Part shown: positions 53,451 through 61,851 of the stretch, in pieces
Position numbering within the stretch: the first letter of the stretch is position 1
Layout of the letters: every line of letters begins with the position of its first letter
NCBI RefSeq assembly: GCF_016031635.1
Contig: NZ_JACEGD010000005.1
Coordinates: forward strand, 124,001 to 188,000
Length of the DNA stretch: 64,000 nucleotides
Source of the DNA: Bradyrhizobium diversitatis
Lineage (GTDB): Bacteria > Pseudomonadota > Alphaproteobacteria > Rhizobiales > Xanthobacteraceae
Direction: 5' to 3'
Program-made: the position numbers and the translations under genes
Notes under the pieces: generated by a model
The model's database searches: none
The model's input: the letters and a program-made list of their open reading frames with translations, nothing else
What the model was told of the DNA's origin: nothing

Positions 53451-54216
53451 GCCAGTCGGGCGGCGCCTCGATGGGGGCGGCGGGGCGCTTCAGCGGCGCA
53501 TTCAGGTCGATCCACTGGGCTTCGCCGGCCGCGAGCCAGAATGCCCTGTCCGCGTCGAGGTCGAGCACGATGCAGGTCGGCGGCCGGCCCGGTTGCAGGC
53601 CGGTGTTGAAGACCCAGGTCTGGCCCAGCCGGTCGAACCACGAGCCGCCGGTGATGAACGGCGACTGGTGCACATGGCCTGAGATCACCATCGACGGCTG
53701 GTATTGCATGATCCATTGCACCAGCTCGACGTCGCCGAAGAAGCGCTTGCCGCCCCAGCTCGTCGGTGAATCCGCCGGCGGCGCGTGATGCGCCCAGATC
53801 CAGCGCCGCAGCCGGCCGGTGGCGGCATCGCGCAACTGTTCGACGATGCGCTGCTTCACCAGGGGCCCGTCCCACCACGGGCACACCGTGAACATTGTGT
53901 CGCCGATGCTGAGGCTGTCGCCGTCGCAGGCGATGCCGAGCTCGCGTACCTCCGAAATCCAGCGTGCGATCTTCTCGCCTTCGGTGCTGCGCTCGTCCAG
54001 GTCGTGATTGCCGGAGCAGAGGATCACGCGGGTCCGCGCGGCAAGGAGCGCGAGGTACTTCTTCACCACCACGATCTGGGCGCGGAAGTCCACGATCGAG
54101 CCGATGTCGAGCGCATCGCCGGCGAAGACCACGAGATCGAATTGCGGCGCCGCGCTGACCAGCCAGTCGAGCTGCGGCAACGAGTAATGCAGGTCGGCCA
54201 CGACCAGGCAGCGCAT
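53389..54216 (-). CDS. Calcineurin-like metallophosphoesterase
   Basis: A 275-residue phosphoesterase. The five metal motifs are present: D-x-H in VVADLHYSLPQ, GD in VVFAGDALD, GNHD in VILCSGNHDLDER, His in WIWAHHAPPA and G-H-x-H in VISGHVHQSPF. No signal peptide. The substrate (nucleotide, phosphodiester or protein) is not determined. It is convergent with the CNB gene and overlaps it. Confidence 0.9.
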   Translation of the reverse strand: MRCLVVADLHYSLPQLDWLVSAAPQFDLVVFAGDALDIGSIVDFRAQIVVVKKYLALLAARTRVILCSGNHDLDERSTEGEKIARWISEVRELGIACDGDSLSIGDTMFTVCPWWDGPLVKQRIVEQLRDAATGRLRRWIWAHHAPPADSPTSWGGKRFFGDVELVQWIMQYQPSMVISGHVHQSPFITGGSWFDRLGQTWVFNTGLQPGRPPTCIVLDLDADRAFWLAAGEAQWIDLNAPLKRPAAPIEAPPDWLTFLDRISDPSLARPHAAAG

Positions 54217-54425
54217 GGAAAATCCGACGGCCAGAGATCAAAATGTAAGGGGATTCCAAAAACGGCATAAAGCAAGAAGCAGACCAGCCCGGCCGCCCCT
54301 TTGCGTCAATCCTATGAGCGACAGCATGCTGCGTCCCGTCGCAGAGCGCAAGGGGCGGCAATGCGGGGGCTGGACCGGATCGCCGAATTCTGGTGTCGTG
54401 GCCTGCCCTCAACACCTGTGTTCAC

Positions 54426-55112
54426 ATGACCCCCTTCAAGACCATTCGCGCGCGGGCCGAGAAGCGCAAGGGCGGGCCCAAGGCGCTGGAGAAACTGATG
54501 CCGGCCAAGCCGGACTTGAAGCGGCTGGCCAAGTTCGGTGATGACCGGATCCTCGCCGAGATGACCAGGCGGGTGTTCTGCGCCGGCTTCGCCTGGAGCG
54601 TGATCGATTCGAAATGGGACGGCTTTGAAGACGCCTTCCTGCATTTCCAGCCCGCCAAGCTCACCTTCCAGCCCGAGGACTATTGGGAGGGCCTGCTGCG
54701 CGACGCGCGCATCGTGCGCAACGGCGCCAAGATCATGTCGGTGCGCGACAACGCCGCCTTCGTGCAGGAGATCGCGAAGCAGCACGGCAGCTTCGGCAGG
54801 TTTCTGGCGAAGTGGCCGTCGTCCGACGAGATCGGCCTGCTCGATCTCCTCAACAAGCGCGGCAGCCGATTAGGGGGCAACACCGGCCAGATGCTGCTGC
54901 GCTTCGTCGGCTGGGACGGTTTCGTGACGTCCAAGGACGTGGCGGTCTGCCTGCGCGATGCAGGTCTCGACATCGCCGAAGAGGTCAAGTCGAAGGGCGA
55001 TCTCGCCAAGGTGCAGGCGCAGTTCAATGCCTGGGCCGAGGAGACCGGCCTGCCCTACACTTATCTGTCACGTATCTGCGCTTTGTCGGTCGGCGAGAAC
55101 CGCGGCGAGTAG
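54426..55112 (+). CDS. DNA-3-methyladenine glycosylase I (Tag-like)
   Basis: A 228-residue HhH-GPD-type glycosylase that removes 3-methyladenine from alkylated DNA. The Tag-like core is RVFCAGFAWSVIDSKWDGFE, FQPEDYWEGLLRDARIVRNG, AKIMSVRDNAAFVQEIAKQH and the C-terminal TYLSRICALSVG. The N-terminal zinc ligands of E. coli Tag are not evident, as in many shorter homologues. The ATG at 54426 begins the conserved part (MTPFKTIRARAEKRKGG). Followed 28 bases on by a DUF1330 gene, probably in one transcript. Confidence 0.85.
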   Translation: MTPFKTIRARAEKRKGGPKALEKLMPAKPDLKRLAKFGDDRILAEMTRRVFCAGFAWSVIDSKWDGFEDAFLHFQPAKLTFQPEDYWEGLLRDARIVRNGAKIMSVRDNAAFVQEIAKQHGSFGRFLAKWPSSDEIGLLDLLNKRGSRLGGNTGQMLLRFVGWDGFVTSKDVAVCLRDAGLDIAEEVKSKGDLAKVQAQFNAWAEETGLPYTYLSRICALSVGENRGE

Positions 55113-55140
55113 CAATTCGCCCCAAACGTCAGGAGAAGCG

Positions 55141-55434
55141 ATGGCCAAAGCCTACTGGGTTGCAACCTACCGAGCGATCAAGAATCCCGATGCCATGGCG
55201 GCCTACGCCAAGCTGTCGCGTCCGGCGATCGAAGCGGCCGGCGGCCGTGTGCTCGCACGCGGGATGCCGGCCGCGGCCTTCGAGCTCGGCCAGATGGAGC
55301 GTGTCGTTCTCATCGAGTTCGACAGCGTGGAGCGCGCCAGGGCGGCGTATGCCAGCCCGGCCTATCAGGCCGCCCACGATCTGCTTGGCGACGGCGTCGA
55401 CCGCGACATCCGGATCGTCGAAGCCGCCGACTAA
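55141..55434 (+). CDS. DUF1330 family protein
   Basis: A 97-residue alpha+beta-barrel (dimeric ferredoxin-like) protein. The pattern KAYWVATYRAIKNPDAMAAY, LSRPAIEAAGGRVLARGM, RVVLIEFDSVERARAAYASP and AYQAAHDLLGDGVDRDIRIV is the DUF1330 signature. The ATG follows AGGAGAAG. Substrate unknown; probably a small-molecule-binding dimer. It follows the glycosylase gene. Confidence 0.92.
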   Translation: MAKAYWVATYRAIKNPDAMAAYAKLSRPAIEAAGGRVLARGMPAAAFELGQMERVVLIEFDSVERARAAYASPAYQAAHDLLGDGVDRDIRIVEAAD

Positions 55435-55628
55435 AGCGGACAGATCGTGTGCATCCTGTGGCGAACTCGTGCCGCTAGCGCGGCGGATGCGGCGCGCGAT
55501 CACGAAATACATTTTGCAGGAACATTTGTCCGCAGCGCCTGTTCGGGACTTTGAGCCAGGCGGACAAGGGCAGGGAACGCATGCTCCCGCCTGGGTCAAT
55601 GAAACCGCAGACAGAAACGGAGCAGCTC

Positions 55629-55928
55629 ATGAAGCTCACATCCGAACAGGTGAAGCAGACCGTCAACCAACTCGGCGCTCAGGTGCTGCCCGACGAACAT
55701 CCCGCGATGCCGCAGCTCAACAGCATGTTCGGCGAGCACACTTTCTTTGTCGACGAGATGGGCCTCAAGGTCCTCGAGCCTGCGGCATCGCTTGGTGCCG
55801 AGACCGACCGCCAGAGTGGCGAGGTCGTCAGCCTCGCCGATTGGGGCGATTCCGACCTGACGCGCCTGATGGCGCATGAGCCCGAACCGACCGGCGTGAT
55901 CGTGGTGTTCGAGCACGTGAGGCATTGA
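55629..55928 (+). CDS. Small conserved protein of unknown function
   Basis: A 99-residue soluble protein. It reads MKLTSEQVKQTVNQLGAQVL, DEHPAMPQLNSMFGEHTFFV and DEMGLKVLEPAASLGAETDR, then an acidic C-terminal half with GDSDLTRLMAHEPEPTGVIV. The pattern looks conserved in Bradyrhizobium, but no function is known to me. An upstream extension of the frame (from 55551) has no convincing start. The ATG at 55629 has GGAGCAG before it. It is convergent with the histidine kinase gene. Confidence 0.75.
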   Translation: MKLTSEQVKQTVNQLGAQVLPDEHPAMPQLNSMFGEHTFFVDEMGLKVLEPAASLGAETDRQSGEVVSLADWGDSDLTRLMAHEPEPTGVIVVFEHVRH

Positions 55929-56045
55929 GCGGTTCGAGCGAATCGACTTTCAACGGTGGCGGGCCTGAAAATCCGTCACCGACAGTCGCACTCGCCGGGC
56001 GCTCTGTGTTCGCTTTTCGAGGCGGCTCCAACCTGGCCGCGGGAG

Positions 56046-57458
56046 TCATGCCTGGAGCGGAATCTCCATGGCGATCTGAGTCCCCGGACCCGTCGTGCTC
56101 TCGAGCCGCAGGCGCCCGTTCAGCGATGAGGCCACCAGATTAAAGGCGATGTGCAGCCCCAGGCCGGCATGGCCGCTCTCCCGACCAGTCGTGACGAACG
56201 GATCGAAGATCTGCGCCTGCAACTCCTCGGGAATTCCGATGCCTTCATCAGCGCAGACGAGGCGGACGGATGTCGGGTCCGGCTGGCTGACTGTGATGAC
56301 GAACCGGCCGCCTCTCTTGTCAGGATAGGCATGGCCTGCGCTATTGAGAGCGAGATTGCTGATCACCTGAGCTAGCGCTCCGGGGTAGCTGTTGAGCTTG
56401 ATCCCCGCCGGGCATCGGACCGCGACCGTCAGGCCATGATGCGACAGCAATGGCCCGAGCTTGGACATCAACTCCGACAGCCAGTCCTTGAGCTCGAAGG
56501 TCCGCCGGTCCTCGTCGGCCTGATGGACGGCGACCTGCCTGAAGCTGTGCACCATCTCGGATGCGCGGTGCAGATTGTCGAAGGTCAGATTGAGCCCCTG
56601 CTTGAGCCTGTCGATGCCCTTGGTCAGATCGGAACGCCGGACCGATGCTCCGCCTAAGGCATCAGCCATTGTCTGCAGATCGGCCTGCATGGTGGTCGAG
56701 GTCGTCAGGGCGAGGCCGAGCGGGGTGCTGACCTCGTGCGCGACACCGGCCACCAATTGGCCGAGCGAGGCAAGCTTTTCCGCCTGCACGAGCTGCTCCT
56801 GGGTCGCGCGCAGATCGCGCAGCGATCTCTCCGAGCGTTCCTTTTCCCGTTGTAACGCCTCCGACGTCCGGAATTGTCTTCGCGCCCGGTATTCGCGCGC
56901 AGCCACGGCGTAGAGCGACAATGCGTAGGCATTGCCGACGAGAGAATGATTGATGAAGCTCAGCCCGGTCGGCATCGTCGTCGCGAACGACTCGGCGACC
57001 AGCAGCGCCACCCACGAGAGCAGGCAGAAAATCGCTAGCGAGCCGATCCGCAACGGCAGCATGGTCGAGACGAACAGGATGATCATCATCATGCCGGGCG
57101 CGGCAAAGGTAAAGCCCGACGGCAGCACCAGATAAATGCTGGGCAAGATGCAGCCGGGAATGACACAATAGACGAGGAAGATCGTCTCTGCCCATGGCTT
57201 CATCCATCGCCGTGACAGCAGCGCCGTCAGCGGCAGCAGGATAAAGACGGCCGTGCCGCCGCGGATCGCGAGCGTGATCGGAACCACTTCGGGGTACAGC
57301 ACCCAATCCCAGAGCGTGTAGCCGGCATAGGTGGCGGCGCCGAGCAGCATTGCGATCTGCGTCCATCCGAGGCTGCCCCGGACATATTGGTCGACAAATC
57401 GCCGCTCCTCGATGCGGTCTTCGAAGCGCAGTCCGAGGCGTATCAATAAGGCAAGCAT
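56046..57458 (-). CDS. Membrane sensor histidine kinase
   Basis: A 470-residue kinase. Six hydrophobic segments span residues 33-185 (including LLGAATYAGYTLWDWVLYP and LAIFCLLSWVALLVAESFA) with no large periplasmic domain. A coiled-coil region (LQREKERSERSLRDLRATQE) leads to the H-box LASLGQLVAGVAHEVSTPLG with His241, then the N-box NLALNSAGHAYPDKRGG, the G1 box CADEGIGIPEELQAQIFDPF and G2 HAGLGLHIAFNLV. All catalytic boxes are intact. No response regulator is adjacent, so it is an orphan here. It lies downstream of dinB on the same strand, 105 bases apart. Confidence 0.9.
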   Translation of the reverse strand: MLALLIRLGLRFEDRIEERRFVDQYVRGSLGWTQIAMLLGAATYAGYTLWDWVLYPEVVPITLAIRGGTAVFILLPLTALLSRRWMKPWAETIFLVYCVIPGCILPSIYLVLPSGFTFAAPGMMMIILFVSTMLPLRIGSLAIFCLLSWVALLVAESFATTMPTGLSFINHSLVGNAYALSLYAVAAREYRARRQFRTSEALQREKERSERSLRDLRATQEQLVQAEKLASLGQLVAGVAHEVSTPLGLALTTSTTMQADLQTMADALGGASVRRSDLTKGIDRLKQGLNLTFDNLHRASEMVHSFRQVAVHQADEDRRTFELKDWLSELMSKLGPLLSHHGLTVAVRCPAGIKLNSYPGALAQVISNLALNSAGHAYPDKRGGRFVITVSQPDPTSVRLVCADEGIGIPEELQAQIFDPFVTTGRESGHAGLGLHIAFNLVASSLNGRLRLESTTGPGTQIAMEIPLQA

Positions 57459-57563
57459 TCCAACATCAATCGCGAAAAGACCTGTTTGACGTCTCTACGA
57501 CAGGTTTTGGGCCGCGTCGCTGCTAAAGATGTCGCGTTCGCCGAAGCGGTCCTCTGGCCGGAT

Positions 57564-58664
57564 TCAGATCCCGAGCGTCAACTGCGGCTCCGAATCGCCA
57601 CCGGCCTGGAGCGAGGACAGCGAGACCCCCAGCAGCCTGACGCGCTTGGGCGGCGGCATCTCGGCTTCGAGCAGGCCGCAGGCCAGCCGCTCCAGTTCGT
57701 CCCGGCCCGCAACGGCCGCGGCGACGGACCTGCTGCGCGTGATGATCTCGAAGTCGGCGAACTTGATTTTCAGGGTAACGGTGCGGCCGCGATTGCCGGA
57801 CGCCTCGCAATGGCGCCAGACCTTGTCGACCAGAGGCCTGAGTTCGGCGACCAGCGCATCGAATGCGTCGAGGTCGATCGAGAACGTGTTCTCCGCGCCG
57901 ATCGACTTGCGGATCCGGTTGGCCCTGACAGGCCGCTCGTCGACGCCGCGTGATATCCAATAGTAATAGGCGCCGGACTTGCCGAAATTCGCGTTCATGA
58001 ACTCCAGCGTCTGGTTGCGGATGTCGCGGCCGGTGAACAGGCCGAGCGCGTTCATCTTCGCGGCTGTTGCCGGGCCGATCCCGTGGAACTTGCCGACCGG
58101 CAGCGTCTCGACGAAGGCCGGCCCCATCTCCGGCGAGATCACGAACTGGCCGTTGGGCTTGCGATGATCCGAGGCGAGCTTGGCCAGAAACTTGTTGTAG
58201 GAGATGCCCGCCGAAGCGTTGAGGCCCGTCTCGGCCTTGATCTTCTCGCGGATCTTCCGCGCGATGTCCCGCGCCAGCGCAATGCCTTGCAGGTTCTCCG
58301 TCACGTCGAGATAGGCCTCATCCAGCGACAAGGGCTCGACGATGGCCGTGTGCTCGGCGAAGATCTCGCGGATCTGCCTCGAGATCGCCTTGTAGACCTC
58401 GAAGCGCGGCTTGACGAAGATCAGCTCTGGACATTGCCGCTTCGCGGTCACCGACGGCATGGCGGAGCGAACGCCGAACTTGCGGGCCTCGTAGCTGGCC
58501 GCCGCGACGACGCCGCGCTCCGCGGAGCCGCCGACCGCGACCGGCTTGCCGCGCAGCTGCGGATTGTCGCGTTGCTCCACCGACGCATAGAAGGCATCCA
58601 TGTCGATATGGATGATCTTGCGGATCGGCGAGGCCGCGCCGGTCACCGTGTCGGATTCGCTCAT
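57564..58664 (-). CDS. dinB: DNA polymerase IV (DinB)
   Basis: A 366-residue Y-family translesion polymerase. The palm motif IIHIDMDAFYASVEQRDNPQ, the YEARKFGVRSAMPS region, SLDEAYLDVTENLQGI with the catalytic Asp-Glu, the helix-hairpin-helix FHGIGPATAAKMNALGLFTG, and the little-finger domain are complete. The C terminus PQLTLGI resembles a beta-clamp-binding motif (QL-x-LGI). The ATG at 58664 is preferred to an upstream TTG. An inverted repeat (ACCTGT...ACAGGT, 57481-57508) in the gap to the histidine kinase gene may be a weak terminator. Confidence 0.96.
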   Translation of the reverse strand: MSESDTVTGAASPIRKIIHIDMDAFYASVEQRDNPQLRGKPVAVGGSAERGVVAAASYEARKFGVRSAMPSVTAKRQCPELIFVKPRFEVYKAISRQIREIFAEHTAIVEPLSLDEAYLDVTENLQGIALARDIARKIREKIKAETGLNASAGISYNKFLAKLASDHRKPNGQFVISPEMGPAFVETLPVGKFHGIGPATAAKMNALGLFTGRDIRNQTLEFMNANFGKSGAYYYWISRGVDERPVRANRIRKSIGAENTFSIDLDAFDALVAELRPLVDKVWRHCEASGNRGRTVTLKIKFADFEIITRSRSVAAAVAGRDELERLACGLLEAEMPPPKRVRLLGVSLSSLQAGGDSEPQLTLGI

Positions 58665-58703
58665 GGAGAAATGATACAATTGCGCGAAAGGAAGCGCGAG
58701 GTG

Positions 58704-58784
58704 ATGGATGTTTCAGTGGTCGTTGTGCTCGCCTGGGTCGTCTGTGCCGGCGTGCTCAATGCGGCCATCTGGCGTTTGAATTGA
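58704..58784 (+). CDS. 26-residue putative membrane microprotein
   Basis: An ATG-initiated frame of 26 codons reads MDVSVVVVLAWVVCAGVLNA then AIWRLN and stop. It is a single hydrophobic helix with a positive C terminus. Upstream AAAGGAAG and GCGAGGTG could serve as ribosome sites. It is divergent from dinB, 39 bases away. No family is known to me; small size makes it uncertain. Confidence 0.45.
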   Translation: MDVSVVVVLAWVVCAGVLNAAIWRLN

Positions 58785-58877
58785 GGCGTTCGGCTAGGCG
58801 TTCATCAAAGCGGAATCTCAGGCTTGTGAGTGGCAAGCCCGGGCATCCGACCTAATATGATCCTGCGGAGGACAGCC

Positions 58878-59087
58878 ATGCAATACAGCTCCGAACTCAT
58901 TCAGACGATGCGCCAGGCCCTGGAAACCGTGATGGCGAGCGTGCCCGCCCATCAGTCGGTCTTCGGCCTCAAGGCAGCAGTCGCCGAATGCATCCTGAAG
59001 GCTGCCGCGCACGGTCAGACATCGTATGACGGGCTGGTGACGTCGGTGTCGGACCAGGTCCAGTCGATTATTGCGATGCTGACGTGA
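58878..59087 (+). CDS. Small soluble helical protein of unknown function
   Basis: A 69-residue protein, MQYSSELIQTMRQALETVMA followed by SVPAHQSVFGLKAAVAECIL and a C-terminal SYDGLVTSVSDQVQSIIAML. It is almost entirely helical with no membrane segment or motif. The ATG at 58878 has GGAGG at good spacing, which makes it likely real. Function unknown. Confidence 0.7.
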   Translation: MQYSSELIQTMRQALETVMASVPAHQSVFGLKAAVAECILKAAAHGQTSYDGLVTSVSDQVQSIIAMLT

Positions 59088-59438
59088 CGGTGGATGAGTC
59101 GCGCCTGATTTTGCGGTTCGACCTTTTGGTTCAGGGTCTCGGTATGGCCTGAATCGTCCGCCGCGAATCTCGCAAGATCGGTCTCGAGCCGCCGCTCTCG
59201 ACGGTTCGCTCGCCCTTTTGATGGTGCCACTCCTGGAGAGATACTTCCCTCTCGCTGCGATTCGCAATCAAGGGTTGCGACTAAATGTCTTGCGACGTAA
59301 GCTATATGCTCCTGTTAGGCGAGGTTGCCCGATATTACCATGCAACCACGATCAGCGGCGGTGCCCGTCCGTAGCGCGGTAACGCAGCCGAGATGATCGC
59401 CCCATTTTCGTCATTGCTTTTTATTCGGAGGAATTGCC
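59088..59438. other. 351-base upstream region of the subtilase gene
   Basis: It is lower in GC near 59270-59340 (for example GCGACTAAATGTCTTGCGAC and AAGCTATATGCTCC), which fits a promoter for the subtilase gene. No gene, repeat or hairpin was recognised. Confidence 0.4.
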
Positions 59439-61373
59439 ATGGCCGTACGCGAGCTTTCACCCAAATCGTCCATTTCCCTGCAGATCATGGAAGACATCGC
59501 ACCCGGCGGTGACGTGTTTGCGATCGTCCAGCCGCTGGCCGCTCCGCGACGCGTGGTGAGCGGGGCCGCAGGGGCGGATCCCGAGGCCGCAGTAATCGTC
59601 GAGGCTGACGAGGGTACCGACATCGCTCCGCTGCTCGCGCGCGCGGAGGCGAAGCAGGTCGCGGATCTTGGTGGCGGTCTCTATGCCGCGATCGTGCCGG
59701 TCAAGAAGGCGAGCATCGTCTACGAGCATGCCAACGTCAGGTTTGTTGAGGCACAAAAGCAAAAGAGAACCATGCTGGAGAAAGCGCTTGTCGACGGCAT
59801 GGTCGGGTTGCCGAGCAGTCGCAAGGTGGCGGGTCGAGGCGATGGTGTCGTTGTCGGCATCATCGACTCCGGGTTCGATCTCTCGCACCCAGCCTTCCGC
59901 GATGGCAACAACAAACTGCGCGTCGATGCGCTGCTCGAGCAGAAATTCAATGGCACCACGTTCTCCGCGCGAGAGTTTTCGACGGCGCAGCTCGAGGCCG
60001 GTTGGAACACCGGCGGCAACCGACCCGGCTTTGATGAGGATGGACACGGAACACATGTAGCCTCGATCGCCGCTGGCAGTCCGTTCAATGCCGTATCGGG
60101 CGTGGCGCCGGATGCACGATTCGTACTGGTGAAGACCGATTTCATTCGCCTGGCGGAAGCGACAAAATGGTGCTTCGACAAGGCTGACGGCCGTCCGGCC
60201 GTCGTCAACATGAGTCTCGGCGGTCATCACGGCGCCCACGACGGAGCGAGCGCGGAGGAGCGTGCGCTGGACAGGCTTTCCGGCCCCGGCCGGATCGTCG
60301 TGCTGGCGGCCGGCAACGAGCGCATCGACAACATTCACGTCGGCGCGCGCCTTGCAGAGGGCCAGACGGAAACCGCGACGCTTGACATGTCGACCGAAGA
60401 AGGCGGCATCACCATCGTCTGCTGGTACGGCAACAAGGACAGATTCGACGTCTCGCTGGTCTCGCCCTCGGGGACGGTGATGGCGGCGCCGGGCATGAAT
60501 CGGGAAGCGAAGTTCAACGCCAATGGGGCCCGGGTAACGATCGGACGAACGGCCCAGACGCGGCATAAATCCGTCGAGGTTCTGATCGATGCCCGGATCA
60601 AATCGAGCACGGACTTGAGCGACTTCAAGGGATGGAAGCTGCGTGTGACCTGCACCAAGGCTGAACCGGGACGGTTCGATGCCTGGATCACCGGCAACGG
60701 CCGCTTTCGCGACGGCGCGTTCGTGGAGTCTGCGCGCACCATTGGTCTGCCCGCGACGGCTACCCGGGTCATAGCCGTGGCCAGTCACGTCACCAAGAAT
60801 GCATGGAGGTCCGATGACGGGCCGCAGACCGCGCCCGCTGCGGTGGTCGGTCGTTCCAGCCGTTTCTCCAGTCGCGGGCCGACGCGTGACGGGCGCGAGA
60901 AACCCGAGATATCGGCGCCCGGTGAGATGATCACGGCGGCACTCGCGGCTGGTTCGGAAGAGGCGGAGAACAGCGAACGGGCCGGTACGCCGACGCGCAC
61001 ACTGACCATCGAAGGAACCAGCATGGCGACCCCCTTCGTTTCGGGCGTAATCGCGCTCATGCTGGAGCGGCGGCACCAGCTTGATCCCGAAGGTGTGGTT
61101 GCGGCCTTGCAGGCGACGGCCGTCAAGGATGCGCACACGGGCCCGACCAACTGGACTCCCGAATACGGCCATGGAAAGATATCAGCGCAGGCTCTGGTCA
61201 ATCATGTGAACCAGATGGCGCCTTCGGCTGTTGTCGTCACAGCGGCTGGCTCGCTCCTCGCCGACGTCGGGCAGGCCTATGCCAGACCCGCGGCCGCGCC
61301 GCAGGCGAAACGGGTTGGATCGGGTGGCAAGAAAAAGACCGGAGTAGCCCGGAAGGCAAAGAAAAAGCGCTAG
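59439..61373 (+). CDS. Cytoplasmic S8 family (subtilisin-like) serine protease
   Basis: A 644-residue protease. No signal peptide is present. Residues 48-108 (AAVIVEADEGTDIAPLLARA ... GGGLYAAIVPVKKASIVYEH, ANVRFVEAQK) look like a propeptide/I9-like module. The catalytic domain has Asp143 in VVGIIDSGFDLSHP, His203 in DEDGHGTHVASIAAG, the oxyanion Asn in VLAAGNERIDN and Ser528 in EGTSMATPFVSGVIAL. An inserted beta domain occupies about residues 300-450. The C terminus is Lys-rich (GGKKKTGVARKAKKKR), suggesting nucleic-acid or acidic-partner binding. GGAGGAATTG precedes the ATG. A small propeptide-like gene follows 50 bases on. Confidence 0.9.
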   Translation: MAVRELSPKSSISLQIMEDIAPGGDVFAIVQPLAAPRRVVSGAAGADPEAAVIVEADEGTDIAPLLARAEAKQVADLGGGLYAAIVPVKKASIVYEHANVRFVEAQKQKRTMLEKALVDGMVGLPSSRKVAGRGDGVVVGIIDSGFDLSHPAFRDGNNKLRVDALLEQKFNGTTFSAREFSTAQLEAGWNTGGNRPGFDEDGHGTHVASIAAGSPFNAVSGVAPDARFVLVKTDFIRLAEATKWCFDKADGRPAVVNMSLGGHHGAHDGASAEERALDRLSGPGRIVVLAAGNERIDNIHVGARLAEGQTETATLDMSTEEGGITIVCWYGNKDRFDVSLVSPSGTVMAAPGMNREAKFNANGARVTIGRTAQTRHKSVEVLIDARIKSSTDLSDFKGWKLRVTCTKAEPGRFDAWITGNGRFRDGAFVESARTIGLPATATRVIAVASHVTKNAWRSDDGPQTAPAAVVGRSSRFSSRGPTRDGREKPEISAPGEMITAALAAGSEEAENSERAGTPTRTLTIEGTSMATPFVSGVIALMLERRHQLDPEGVVAALQATAVKDAHTGPTNWTPEYGHGKISAQALVNHVNQMAPSAVVVTAAGSLLADVGQAYARPAAAPQAKRVGSGGKKKTGVARKAKKKR

Positions 61374-61423
61374 CGTTAAGTCGGGATTCTGGAAGAAGGT
61401 CGGAAGATTCGGAAGATAAAGAA

Positions 61424-61648
61424 ATGGCCCAGCGATCATCTCCCGACCCGGACATCGTCGCAGTCTATATCGAGCCGTCGCCGGGCGTTTCGGACGAGCA
61501 GCTCCAGAACGCGATGAAGGCTGCAAAGGTGACCGATGTCAGCAGCCTGGTGCCGGGCATGTTCTCGGCACGGATGCCCGCGTCAAACATCGAGGCACTC
61601 AAGTCCGTCGCGGACGTGGAAGTGATGCAGAGAAAATTGCCGCGCTAG
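61424..61648 (+). CDS. Stand-alone propeptide/I9-inhibitor-like protein
   Basis: A 74-residue protein following the subtilase gene. DIVAVYIEPSPGVSDEQLQN, AMKAAKVTDVSSLVPGMFSA and RMPASNIEALKSVADVEVMQ RK follow the beta-alpha-beta-beta-alpha-beta pattern of subtilisin propeptides, and the layout matches residues 50-108 of the protease (VxVE...G.DI..L...V.DL..G.yaA.vP...i......V..VE). It probably binds the protease as inhibitor, chaperone or decoy. This is an inference from pattern; sequence identity is low. The ATG has GGAAGAT upstream. Confidence 0.62.
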   Translation: MAQRSSPDPDIVAVYIEPSPGVSDEQLQNAMKAAKVTDVSSLVPGMFSARMPASNIEALKSVADVEVMQRKLPR

Positions 61649-61715
61649 TCTATGCGTGGCGTGCGGAGCCCATCTCGGGTGGCAGCTAGAACTTACGTGG
61701 CGTCCGACAGGAGAA

Positions 61716-61792
61716 TGGCGCACCCGACACGATTCGAACGTGTGACCTTTGCCTTCGGAGGGCAACGCTCTATCCAGCTGAGCTACGGGTGC
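61716..61792 (-). tRNA. tRNA-Arg (anticodon CCG)
   Basis: On the minus strand the 77-base gene starts GCACCCGTAGCTCAGCTGGA and ends with encoded CCA. The acceptor arms GCACCCG/CGGGTGC pair, the anticodon loop is CTCCGAA giving anticodon CCG (codon CGG), and the T arm contains the TTCGAAT loop. Its 3' end faces the subtilase cassette, about 70 bases from the propeptide-like gene's stop. Confidence 0.97.
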
Positions 61793-61851
61793 AGTGGGAT
61801 TTCATTTAGCCGATTGGCGTGGGGCGGGCAACCGCTTCTCGCCGCATGCGC

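Noticed and set aside
57481-57508. ACCTGT/ACAGGT inverted repeat between dinB and the histidine kinase as a strong terminator
   Set aside because: Arms are only 6 bases with a 16-base gap and a short U-run; mentioned under dinB but too weak to list as a feature.
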